In this document: in pieces, positions 47,492-56,242 of the stretch
Layout of the letters: every line of letters begins with the position of its first letter
How positions within the stretch are numbered: the first letter of the stretch is position 1
NCBI RefSeq assembly: GCF_900176385.1
Contig: NZ_FWXN01000005.1
Span: 224,408-288,407 of the forward strand
DNA from: Janibacter indicus
GTDB lineage: Bacteria > Actinomycetota > Actinomycetes > Actinomycetales > Dermatophilaceae
Direction: 5' to 3'
Length of the DNA stretch: 64,000 nucleotides
Translations under genes and position numbers: made by a program
The notes under the pieces: model-generated
Told to the model about the DNA's origin: nothing
The model's database searches: none
What the model saw: only the letters and a program-made list of their open reading frames with translations

Positions 47492-50271
47492 CCGGCGGCA
47501 CCGCTGACGCAGAAGTTGCTGCGCTCGCCCGAGCCGTGAGCGGGGCTTTGAGCGACGGTTACCACAGCGAGGAAACGCTCGTCGGACTCATCAACTCGCT
47601 GCGCCCGATCTTGGCGCCGACAGCTGCTGACGAACAGATCGCACACCTCTCAAAACAGCTCCGAGGCCAGCTCAACATCGACTTCGACCTCGGTGAAGCG
47701 ATCACGAGCAAAGACTTCGTGTCCTGGCTGCCGGACCGCAAACCCACCATCGAGTGGTCACGATGGAAGACGTACAAGCAGTGGATGCTGAACCAGGGCA
47801 GGTCACCCAAGGTCATGGACACCATGGATCAGCTGACGGATCAGATCCTCGATTTCGTGGGCGATCCGACCAAGGAAGGCCAGTGGTCACGGCGCGGGCT
47901 CGTCATCGGCGACGTCCAGTCCGGCAAGACGGCGACCTACCTGGGACTGTTCAACAAGGCTGCCGATGCCGGATATCGGCTCATCATCGTGCTCGCGGGA
48001 AACACCGAGTCGCTTCGCCAGCAGACCCAGTCCAGGGTGGACGAGGGGTTCATCGGACGCGACTCGGGAACGTTGAAGCCACGCCCAGGCGTCGCTGCCA
48101 CCCCGACCAAACGCATCGGTGTCGGGCTCTTGGGATCTGGGTTTTCGACCGCGCAAGGGATGACGACCGTCGTCCAGGACTTCCGCAGGTCCAGCCAGCA
48201 GGCGACGAACATCACCGTCGACAGACATACTGCCGAACCGCACATCTTCGTCGTCAAGAAGAACAAGAGCGTGCTGAAGGCCCTCCACGACTGGCTTCAA
48301 CAGCAGGCGGCCGGCCATGGTCGGATCGACGTCCCACTACTGCTCCTTGACGATGAATCCGACTACGCGTCCGTGAACACGAAGGATGAGCACAACCCAA
48401 CCGCTATCAACAAGGGAATCAGAGCGATCCTCGATTCCTTCACCCGCAGCTCGTACCTCGCGTTCACGGCGACTCCCTTCGCCAACATCTTCATCGACCA
48501 CGGGGCCGCGGACGACCTGTTCCCACGGGACTTCGTGTACAGCCTGGACGCTCCATCCAACTACGTAGGCGCCGAAAGGGTGTTCGGCAGTGCGGGCAAA
48601 GCCCCGAACACCGAGCACACGATGGACCTGTCCGACGCTGGTGCATACTTCCCGACGAAGCACAAGTCGGACCACGTCGTCACTGACCTACCGGAGAGCC
48701 TCCGACAAGCCGTACGAGTTTTCCTGTTGGGCAACGCTATTCGCGATATTCGTGGAGACTTGGGGGCGCGTTCGATGCTCATCAACGTCTCCCGATTCAG
48801 GTACGTCCAGCGTCAGGTCTTCGACCTGGTCGAGAGCTACACGATCCAGATGCGGCAAGCGATCGAGCTCCACAGTGCGGCATTTTCGAGAGGTGCCCAC
48901 AACGCAGACCTCAGCGCGATGCAGGAGACCTTCGAAGACGTCTACGCCAGTGCAGGCACCACGTGGGCACAGGTCCTGGATCGACTGGCGTCTGCCACAG
49001 CAGACGTCCGAGTGGAACTGCACAACTCCGACCGCGACCAGTCTCTGGCTGAAGAGGAGGTCTTCTGGGATCGACCGTCCCGACTCATTGCGGTGGGTGG
49101 CGATGTCCTGAGCCGAGGGTTGACCCTCGAGGGACTGATGGTCAGCTACTTCTATCGCAGCGTCGGGGCCTTCGACACCCTCATGCAGATGGCGCGGTGG
49201 TTCGGATACCGCGACGGCTACGAAGACCTGTGTCGTATCTGGATCGCCGACGAGGTCGCAGCCGACTACCGGTTCGTCGACGAGGCGGTGCGGGAACTAC
49301 GTGACGACCTGATCGTGATGAAGCAGCAGAAGCGGACACCGGAGGACTTCGGCATCGCGATCCGTAAGCACCCGGGCACGCTCTTGGTGACGGCCAGGAA
49401 CAAGATGAAGTCAGCGGCCGTCATGCCAAAATCAGTCAGCCTGTCAGGCCGCCGCATCGAAAGCACCAAGTTGTCCCTAGACACCAAGGACCTGACGAAC
49501 AACCGGGAGGCGTTCGAACGTCTTCTCGACACCCTCGGGGCCCCGGACGAGGACCCCGGACGCCGGCACCACCGGTGGCAGGGGGTCCCCAAGGATGCCG
49601 TCGCAGACTTCTTGGACGCCTTCCGCGCGGATCAGAGCGACCCCTTGTGGAAGATCTCCCCACGGCCGCCTCTCCCGGGACGGGACCACAGCCCTTCCCA
49701 CCTGGGCGAATTCGCTCGCTCTGCCAAGAGCCCTGCCTATCAGACGTGGGATGTGGTCCTGATGAGCGGGCACCGGACCGATGCCTCGCTGGTGGCGCGT
49801 CCAAGCCTGACCTATTGGAAGGTCTCACGAAAGGTGGCGATCACTGCGAGTGGTCGGGTGCTCATCTCCGGGACCAGTAGCCGCTTGGCGGGAAGCTCAG
49901 ACCTCACCCAGTTGCTCACCCCCGAAGAGCAACAGCAAGCAGAGGCTGCATACCTGGCCACAAAGGATGACACTAGGAACATCCCGGAGAGCGCGTACTA
50001 CAACTCGCTCGCCCGGCCGGCGCTGCTCCTGTACCCCCTGGCTGCGGCCCCAGAGCTCCCCAACGACTTCGATGATGCTGCGACTCGCTCGAGGGCACTC
50101 TCGCTCAAGGCGGCTCTCGAGGACGCGGTCGCTGTGGCAGTGAAGCTGGCCATTCCCGGCAGCCCTGCAGACGTGTCCAACAACAACGGCGATGCAGAGT
50201 ACGTGATCAACACCGTGGCCCAGGAGAGTTGGCTGGCCGAACTGGGGACAGATGACGATGTTGACGGCTGA
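47488..50271 (+). CDS. Z1-domain helicase-like ATPase
   Basis: A 927-residue protein with a superfamily-2-like P-loop core: Walker A GDVQSGKT (141-148), DDESD (288-292) as Walker B, FTATP (326-330) as motif III, GGDVLSRGLTLEG and MARWFGYRDGY (about 535-575) as motifs V and VI. This combination defines the Z1 domain, found with GHKL ATPases, nucleases and methylases in restriction-like loci. It should couple ATP hydrolysis to movement on or remodelling of DNA; direct evidence is lacking. The GTG overlaps the upstream stop by four bases. The last 20 bases overlap the next gene. Confidence 0.92.
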   Translation: MTGGTADAEVAALARAVSGALSDGYHSEETLVGLINSLRPILAPTAADEQIAHLSKQLRGQLNIDFDLGEAITSKDFVSWLPDRKPTIEWSRWKTYKQWMLNQGRSPKVMDTMDQLTDQILDFVGDPTKEGQWSRRGLVIGDVQSGKTATYLGLFNKAADAGYRLIIVLAGNTESLRQQTQSRVDEGFIGRDSGTLKPRPGVAATPTKRIGVGLLGSGFSTAQGMTTVVQDFRRSSQQATNITVDRHTAEPHIFVVKKNKSVLKALHDWLQQQAAGHGRIDVPLLLLDDESDYASVNTKDEHNPTAINKGIRAILDSFTRSSYLAFTATPFANIFIDHGAADDLFPRDFVYSLDAPSNYVGAERVFGSAGKAPNTEHTMDLSDAGAYFPTKHKSDHVVTDLPESLRQAVRVFLLGNAIRDIRGDLGARSMLINVSRFRYVQRQVFDLVESYTIQMRQAIELHSAAFSRGAHNADLSAMQETFEDVYASAGTTWAQVLDRLASATADVRVELHNSDRDQSLAEEEVFWDRPSRLIAVGGDVLSRGLTLEGLMVSYFYRSVGAFDTLMQMARWFGYRDGYEDLCRIWIADEVAADYRFVDEAVRELRDDLIVMKQQKRTPEDFGIAIRKHPGTLLVTARNKMKSAAVMPKSVSLSGRRIESTKLSLDTKDLTNNREAFERLLDTLGAPDEDPGRRHHRWQGVPKDAVADFLDAFRADQSDPLWKISPRPPLPGRDHSPSHLGEFARSAKSPAYQTWDVVLMSGHRTDASLVARPSLTYWKVSRKVAITASGRVLISGTSSRLAGSSDLTQLLTPEEQQQAEAAYLATKDDTRNIPESAYYNSLARPALLLYPLAAAPELPNDFDDAATRSRALSLKAALEDAVAVAVKLAIPGSPADVSNNNGDAEYVINTVAQESWLAELGTDDDVDG

Positions 50272-51238
50272 GACGGTTGAGGACTGGCAGTCCATCGTCG
50301 AGGGCAAGTCGGCTGCGAAGCGCTACTTCGATCCCGACCACCCCTTGGACCTGCTCTACGGCGCAGACCCGGGGGGACGACCGGTGTTCATCATCGTTAC
50401 TCCGTCAGAGCCCGACGAGGTCACTGTCTCCCGGGACATCACCACGACGAAGGGGCAGCGGTCCGATGGTCGGTGGGTGCTCACCCTGCGTCTTGATGAC
50501 GGCACTCTGTTTACGTCCTTCTCTCGGCTCTGTCTGGACCTGGTCGCCAGATCAAGGGGCGCCCGCTCTCCAGAAGAGTCCATAGAGACCCTTCTGAGGG
50601 TGTTGGATGAATGGAAGGTCCTTCTGCGCCGCTACCGCCCCCGCCGTCTGGACCTTGCAAAACTTCGGGGCCTCGTCGCGGAGTTGTGGTATGGATTCAC
50701 CATCCTGCTGGAGGACCACCCCGCTTCGAGTGTCGCCCAGAGTTGGGTCGGGCCAACCGGAGCGCCCCAAGACTTCGCGTTCTTGGATGGCCAGCTGTGC
50801 GAGGTAAAGGCTCGACGCCCGAGCAAGCGAACCGTCGAGGTCGCATCCGTGGCTCAGCTCGACCCGAAGGGCAAGCCGATGACACTGGGTGTCGTCCTTC
50901 TGGACGACTGCTCCCCTGAGGCCGTCGGCGCCATCACGCTCATTTCCCTGTTGTCACACGTTCGGTCACTGCCCCAACTTGGCTTCGAGGGAAGGTCCCA
51001 CGTTGACAACCACATTCGTGAGCTGGGCGTTGACGAGACGGACACGTACTACGCCGACACCGCGTTCCTCGTGTTGGGCTTCCAGACGTTCGATGTCAAC
51101 CCCGACTTTCCCAGTATCCGATCGAGCACCCTTGACGGCTTGCCGGTGTCGAATGTCCGCTACGACTTGGCTATCGAGCCCCTGAAGCCACATCTTCTCC
51201 AGGAAGTCACCTATGCAGACGAAGGGGGTCCGGCGTGA
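50252..51238 (+). CDS. PD-(D/E)XK nuclease-fold protein
   Basis: A 328-residue protein with a restriction-endonuclease-like core: GLVAELWYGF with Glu144, Asp174 in PQDFAF and CEVKA with Glu184 and Lys186, the D-x(9)-E-x-K pattern of the PD-(D/E)XK superfamily. It is the standard third member of GHKL/Z1 cassettes and is the likely DNA-cutting subunit, alone or with Z1. The ATG at 50252 overlaps the Z1 gene by 20 bases; a second ATG two codons later is possible. Confidence 0.88.
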   Translation: MTMLTAETVEDWQSIVEGKSAAKRYFDPDHPLDLLYGADPGGRPVFIIVTPSEPDEVTVSRDITTTKGQRSDGRWVLTLRLDDGTLFTSFSRLCLDLVARSRGARSPEESIETLLRVLDEWKVLLRRYRPRRLDLAKLRGLVAELWYGFTILLEDHPASSVAQSWVGPTGAPQDFAFLDGQLCEVKARRPSKRTVEVASVAQLDPKGKPMTLGVVLLDDCSPEAVGAITLISLLSHVRSLPQLGFEGRSHVDNHIRELGVDETDTYYADTAFLVLGFQTFDVNPDFPSIRSSTLDGLPVSNVRYDLAIEPLKPHLLQEVTYADEGGPA

Positions 51239-53295
51239 GCGGATTTCGAGATGACCTACTCAACTCAGTGAGAATGAGGGCAGAGCTCGACGGAGAGTTC
51301 ACTCGAACCGCATTCATTCAAGAAGTCGCCGACCGACTCTCGGATGCGGAACTGGTCGACAACCTCGTTCCAGCCCATTTCGACGGTGTCGGAGGCAATC
51401 GCAAGAGACTCCGCGTTGACGGGTATGACCTCGGCGACGCCGATGACTCGGTCGTGCTCGCCGTGGCGATCTTCAACGACGATGACCAAACGACCAATGT
51501 GACTGCCACTGAGGTCGCGAAGGCACTCGGAGCGCTCGAAAGCTTCCTCCACGATGCTGTCAACGAAACCTTCGAGGTCGATCGCGAGCCGAGTGACCCG
51601 GCCGTCCAACTCGCCGTCGACCTCCGGCATCGGGGCGCCAGCGTCACTCGCTACCGGCTGTACCTCGTCTGCGACTCGCCACTGAGCGCGAGTGTGAAGC
51701 ACCTCCCCTCGTCCGAACTCAACGGTATCCCCATCGACTTCCATGTCTGGGATATCAACCGGTTCGAACAGCTCCAGACGTCCAGCCAAGGGCGTGAGGA
51801 GCTTCAGATCTCACTGCGCGAGTGGTTGCCGCAAGGCCTGCAGGCACTTCGCGTCGAAGGGGACTCCGGGTTCGAAACCTATATGGCAGCAGTCCCCGGC
51901 TCGGTGTTGGCCGACCTCTACGGTCGGCACGGAAGCAGGCTCCTCGAAAGCAACGTCCGGGCCTTCCTCCAGGGACGCGGCAAGGTCAACAAGGGGATCA
52001 AGACCACGATCTTGTCCGAGCCCGACATGTTCCTCGCCTACAACAACGGCGTGACCGCCACCGCCACCGGTGTGGAAGTGGACTCTTTCGGTCGGATCTT
52101 GGGCATTACGGACCTGCAGATCGTCAACGGTGGCCAGACGACGGCCTCGCTGTTCTACGTTCGGCGAGACTCATCACCGAAACCCGACATCTCCAAGGTT
52201 CACGTGCAGATGAAGCTCGTGGTGGTCGACGAGGAGCGGGCCAAGGAACTCGTCCCCTCGATCTCTCGGTACGCCAACAGCCAGAACAAGGTGAGCGAGG
52301 CGGACTTCTTCTCCAACAGCCCCTTCCACGTCCGTCTGGAGAATCTTTCACGGCGACTCCTGGCACCCGCACGACCGGGGATCCACTTTCAGACACGGTG
52401 GTTCTACGAGAGGACGCGAGGGCAGTACCAGAACGAGAAGGCGAAGCTCACGCCGGCCGAGCAGAAGAAGTTCGATGCATCCAATCCACGCAGCCAGGTG
52501 ATCACGAAGACGGACGCCGCAAAGTACGAGGTGTCCTGGGGCCAGCAACCCCACATGGTCAGTGCCGGCGCGCAGAAGAACTTCGTGGCCTTCGCTGAGT
52601 CCGTCGCCAAGAAGTGGGCAACTTCGGATGCCGAGTTCAACGAGGCCTACTTCAAGGGGCTTGTGGCAAAGGCCATCCTCTTTCAGGCCATTCGTGGGCG
52701 AGTCGCCAAGTCGGACTGGTACCAGAGCGGCTACCTGGCCAACATCGTCACATACGCGATGGCGAAGGTCGCGCACGAGGTACAGCGTCAGGCACCCTCA
52801 CAGCGGATGAACTTCGACATCATCTGGCGGCAGCAGTCCGCCCCGGACGTCGTGCTCTCCACGTTCCTCGACGCCGCCTACCTGGCCTTCGAGGCACTCA
52901 CCGCCGAGCGGCGGCCGGTACAGAACGTCACCGAGTGGGCCAAGCGCAGTCAGTGCTGGGACGTCGTCAAGGCCATGCCCATGCGGCTCGAGGATGACTT
53001 CGTGGACACCCTCGTCTCTGCATCGGCCGTCCGTGAAGACGCTGTTGCAGCAAGGAAGACTCAGAAGATCGACAATTCGATCCAGGTGCAGGCCGCAGTC
53101 TTTGAGATCCCGACAACGACGTGGCAGAGCATCCGAGAGTTCAGCCTCGCGAACAGGCTATTGAGTCCGACGGATGCCAGCATCCTCGACCTCGTGACCG
53201 GAAGAAAGTCGGGATTCCCGTCGGAACGACAGAGCGCGCGTCTCTTGGCGGTCCTGCAAAAGGCCAAGGACCACGGGTTCGTCGGTGTCGACTGA
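51235..53295 (+). CDS. AIPR family protein (abortive-infection-linked)
   Basis: A 686-residue protein of the AIPR family, named for abortive-infection phage resistance. The signature blocks are LLESNVRAFLQGRGKVNKGI (236-255), FLAYNNGVTATATG (266-279) and DLQIVNGGQTTASL (293-306). The mechanism is not established. AIPR proteins recur next to Z1, PD-(D/E)XK and GHKL genes, so it is probably a subunit or effector of the cassette. The GTG start overlaps the upstream stop (GTGA) and its 3' end overlaps vsr by 11 bases. Confidence 0.9.
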   Translation: MSGFRDDLLNSVRMRAELDGEFTRTAFIQEVADRLSDAELVDNLVPAHFDGVGGNRKRLRVDGYDLGDADDSVVLAVAIFNDDDQTTNVTATEVAKALGALESFLHDAVNETFEVDREPSDPAVQLAVDLRHRGASVTRYRLYLVCDSPLSASVKHLPSSELNGIPIDFHVWDINRFEQLQTSSQGREELQISLREWLPQGLQALRVEGDSGFETYMAAVPGSVLADLYGRHGSRLLESNVRAFLQGRGKVNKGIKTTILSEPDMFLAYNNGVTATATGVEVDSFGRILGITDLQIVNGGQTTASLFYVRRDSSPKPDISKVHVQMKLVVVDEERAKELVPSISRYANSQNKVSEADFFSNSPFHVRLENLSRRLLAPARPGIHFQTRWFYERTRGQYQNEKAKLTPAEQKKFDASNPRSQVITKTDAAKYEVSWGQQPHMVSAGAQKNFVAFAESVAKKWATSDAEFNEAYFKGLVAKAILFQAIRGRVAKSDWYQSGYLANIVTYAMAKVAHEVQRQAPSQRMNFDIIWRQQSAPDVVLSTFLDAAYLAFEALTAERRPVQNVTEWAKRSQCWDVVKAMPMRLEDDFVDTLVSASAVREDAVAARKTQKIDNSIQVQAAVFEIPTTTWQSIREFSLANRLLSPTDASILDLVTGRKSGFPSERQSARLLAVLQKAKDHGFVGVD

Positions 53296-53713
53296 GAAGA
53301 GGGAACCGGTCCGGTCCGCACCGACAGCCGACCTGAGCGCCCGGTTCTCCCGACAACGGCGGGAGGGCACCTCTCCGGAGTTGGCCCTACGACATGAACT
53401 GCACCGCAGAGGCTTCCGTTACCGCGTTCAGTTCAAGGTTGATGGTCTCCCCCGCCGCCGGGTGGACATCGCCTTCCCGAAGCGACAACTCGCAGTGTTC
53501 GTCGACGGTTGCTTCTGGCACGGCTGCCCCGAGCACTGCGTGATCCCGAAGTCCAACCGCGACTGGTGGCTCTGGAAGTTCGACGTCAACGCCCGCCGCG
53601 ACGCGGACACCGACCGACGGCTGGTCGACCTCGGATGGTCCGTGGCGCGCGTCTGGGAACACGTCGACGTCCAAGAGGCGGCCGACACGGTCGAGGCGGC
53701 ACTCCAAGGGTGA
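53285..53713 (+). CDS. vsr: Very short patch repair endonuclease Vsr
   Basis: A 142-residue nickase that starts repair of T:G mismatches left by deamination of 5-methylcytosine. Conserved parts are TSPELALRHELHRRGFRYRVQ, the metal-binding Asp61 in RRVDIAFPK, and FVDGCFWHGCPEHC (72-85) with zinc ligands. Vsr normally accompanies Dcm-type methylases, and a Dcm-like gene lies on the opposite strand 1.3 kb away. It is the last gene of the GHKL-Z1 operon (overlapping AIPR by 11 bases) and converges on the EcoRII-type nuclease gene, 19 bases away. Confidence 0.93.
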   Translation: MSTEKREPVRSAPTADLSARFSRQRREGTSPELALRHELHRRGFRYRVQFKVDGLPRRRVDIAFPKRQLAVFVDGCFWHGCPEHCVIPKSNRDWWLWKFDVNARRDADTDRRLVDLGWSVARVWEHVDVQEAADTVEAALQG

Positions 53714-53732
53714 CCAGCCGGAGGGCTGCGCC

Positions 53733-55025
53733 TCACCGAAGAGCGATACCTGAGCCTTCCAGTTCACGCTGACGATCCAGAGTCTGCCCGATGAACGCCT
53801 GCACGGTCATCATCTCGCCAACAAGTGAGGAGTCGTAGCACTCGTTCATGACGGGCTCGGGAACCACGGGGACCACGTCGTTGTGCGCCATCGCGTTAAG
53901 GATCTCGGCGTTGAGCTCTCGATCCATGGTCGCCAGGTGTCGAACCCTGATCCGGGGGGCTTCTGCGACCACCTGCATCCAGCGTTCCTTGGTGGTGGTC
54001 TTGGCACCGAGGAAGGTCAGCAAGCCGTCGGGCACATCTGCGTCGCCGTATGCACCACTACCCGGGAACAGGAAGTCCGGCTTGGACCCATCGGGAAGTC
54101 GTTTGGTCATCCGAGCGAAAACGAGGCCGTGCGCCTCGAAGACAGCCGCGAGATGGTGCTCGAAGGTGTATCCAGCCCGTGAGTACCTACTGTTCATGTG
54201 CTTCTTGGCCAGGTCGAAGAAGGTGTCGATGTCGATCGCCGACTTCCCGACGAAAGCCTGATCCAGCACGGGCTGCAGCACATGCTTCTCGAAGCCGAAG
54301 AACATCTCCGTTGAGAACGCGTACCAGTCATTGAGCGCTAGGTCGGGGTTATCCACCGCACTTGAGGTGTCACAGAGTCGTCTGGTGAAGGCAGCGAACT
54401 CTTGAGTGGTCGGCATCGTGCCTCGTGAGCCGAACCGCTCGATCACGCGATCGAGAGCTGCGGCGTTGCGCACCTCGATCGAGAGCCCGAGGACTGTGAG
54501 GAGGTCGGCGTCCTCGACCGAGAGGTCGCGATCAGACGCTTGCCCCAGGTCGCCAAGAGCGAAGGTTCGCTGGCCGGTGGAGTCCTCAGCAGAGCGAAGG
54601 TTTGTCCCGATGAGCCGGTCGAGCTGCAAAGCGACGGGCGCTCCCCCTTCGGCCACGACCACAAGGAGTCGATCCTCCGCCTCGCGGCGCAACACCCAGC
54701 ACCAGTCGCCCTCGCGCGCAGCCTGCATCACCACGCTGGATGCCGGGTAGACGAGCCTGAATTCAGGTGATCGATTCGGCTGCCGTTCCCTCGCGTCGTA
54801 GTAGGTCGCTGTCAGGTCCTCAGACTCGTAGGCGCCGTCAGCGAAGGCGCCGTCAAAGCGCACGTACGTGCACGGAAAGACGCAGCGTTCGCCACCGAGG
54901 AAGGAGCGCATGGCGGCCGACGTGTTCAACTCGTGCTGGTTGGACCTGCCCTCCCCGATGCAATCGACAATCGTGAGCTGCTTGAATCCAACACCCGCCA
55001 CCTGCTCGGCGATGCGTCCATCCAT
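53733..55025 (-). CDS. EcoRII-type restriction endonuclease
   Basis: A 430-residue protein with the EcoRII C-terminal catalytic domain: SRAGYTFEHHLAAVFEAHG (282-300), KPDFLFPGSGAYGD with Asp317, and GAKTTTKERWMQVVAEA with Lys342, followed by RHLATMD. This matches the block order of the EcoRII family of PD-(D/E)XK nucleases, whose prototype cuts at CCWGG and needs a second site as effector. The N-terminal 190 residues occupy the position of the EcoRII effector domain. The ATG follows GGGGGGAGAC. The methylase gene ends 25 bases upstream. Confidence 0.9.
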   Translation of the reverse strand: MDGRIAEQVAGVGFKQLTIVDCIGEGRSNQHELNTSAAMRSFLGGERCVFPCTYVRFDGAFADGAYESEDLTATYYDARERQPNRSPEFRLVYPASSVVMQAAREGDWCWVLRREAEDRLLVVVAEGGAPVALQLDRLIGTNLRSAEDSTGQRTFALGDLGQASDRDLSVEDADLLTVLGLSIEVRNAAALDRVIERFGSRGTMPTTQEFAAFTRRLCDTSSAVDNPDLALNDWYAFSTEMFFGFEKHVLQPVLDQAFVGKSAIDIDTFFDLAKKHMNSRYSRAGYTFEHHLAAVFEAHGLVFARMTKRLPDGSKPDFLFPGSGAYGDADVPDGLLTFLGAKTTTKERWMQVVAEAPRIRVRHLATMDRELNAEILNAMAHNDVVPVVPEPVMNECYDSSLVGEMMTVQAFIGQTLDRQRELEGSGIALR

Positions 55026-55050
55026 GTCTCCCCCCTCTGTGCAGTTTCGT

Positions 55051-56091
55051 TCAGCCGGCGAGCTGCTCCGTGTCGGGCTGCTGGTGCCAGTCGATCCCTG
55101 CTGCTTGCGCCTGCTCCACCACGATCTCGATCTGCCGGGCTACAGCGCTGGCGACCTTGGGCACGACGGCATTCCCGAACTGGCGATACGCCTGCGTGTC
55201 GGAGACCACGATGTCGAGCCGGTCCATCGGGAAGCCCATGAGGAGGCCAGCCTCACGGGGAGTCAGGCGCCGGGGATTGCGACCGCCGCCCTGACGGATG
55301 AGGATCTCGGAGCCGTCCTTGTGGTACCTGGCCGAAAGGGTCCTGCTGACGCCATCGTGGTCGGGGAGCCCGAAACCGAATCCGTTGCCCTTTGCCTTGT
55401 GCTTGAGCGCGTAGTTCTGCAGGTACTGCCACAGCTTGTTGCTGAGGGTGTACTTCGGATCGACATCCTTCTCCAAGATGTCCTTGAGCCGGTGCCCCCC
55501 GGGCCCCGTGGGGTACTCGAACGGCACCCCGTCCGGGAAGACCTCGCCGAAGACGTCGCGACGGAAGCACACGATAAAGATGCGCTCCCGGTGCTGAGGG
55601 ACCCAGCCAGCTGCGTCGAGGATCTGGTGGTGCACCTCGTACCCCAGCTCCTCGAGTGTCTCGTGGATGACGCGCCAGGTCGTGCCGCGGTCGTGGGAGC
55701 GGAGGTTCTTCACGTTCTCGAGGAGCAGGATCGACGGCTGCTTGGCACGGACGACGTCAGCCAGTGCGAAGAAGAGGTTGCCCTGCTTCACGTCCGCGAA
55801 CCCGTGCGCCCGCCCCAGGGAGATCTTCTTCGAGACTCCGGCGATCGAGAAGGGCTGGCACGGAAAGCCCGCAGCAAGGATGTCGTGATCCGGGATCGAG
55901 TCCGGGTCGATCTGGGTGATGTCGCCGGCAGGGCGCTCACCGTGCCAGGCCTCGTAGGTCTGCTGCGCGAACTTGTCCCACTCGGAGGAGAAGACGCACT
56001 CCCCGCCGATCGACTCGAGGCCGATACGAAGGCCCCCGATCCCCGCGAAGAGGTCGATGAACTCGAATGCGGGGGGCTCTTGCTCAGTCAT
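55051..56091 (-). CDS. DNA (cytosine-5) methyltransferase, Dcm/M.EcoRII-like
   Basis: A 346-residue C5 methylase with all ordered motifs: [10 protein letters not shown] (11-20), GFPCQPFS with catalytic Cys78, ENVKN (125-129), QHRER (166-170), and RQFGNAVVP near the end. Beyond the motifs it shares [14 protein letters not shown] and [30 protein letters not shown] with Dcm and M.EcoRII, which includes the target-recognition region. I therefore infer methylation of the inner C of CCWGG. The ATG at 56091 lies in a short leader. It is transcribed before the nuclease, as suits establishment in a new host. Confidence 0.93.
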   Translation of the reverse strand: [346 protein letters not shown]

Positions 56092-56124
56092 CTCGGGGTC
56101 CTGTCTCACAGATCCGGGCGCCAC

Positions 56125-56134
56125 GTGTCACTGG
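56125..56134 (-). promoter_or_regulatory. Decamer shared by the two outer promoters of the island (right copy)
   Basis: CCAGTGACAC on the minus strand, 33 bases upstream of the methyltransferase ATG; see the left copy at 45983-45992. Confidence 0.35.
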
Positions 56135-56242
56135 TGGCTGTGTGTTCAACAAACTTGGCACTGCCTGGACCCCCGCACCACGCCCCACACCGAAGATCGG
56201 CGGAACTGTGGATAAGGCAGCGATGGCATCGGGGGGTGTGGA

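Noticed and set aside
46022..56091. A BREX, DISARM or Druantia system
   Set aside because: There is no PglZ, BrxC, DrmA/B or DUF1998 hallmark. The genes fit GHKL/Z1/AIPR plus EcoRII-type R-M.
45983..56134. The ten-base inverted match as attachment sites of a mobile element
   Set aside because: It is short and inverted rather than direct, no integrase is present, and its position relative to both start codons fits a regulatory site better.
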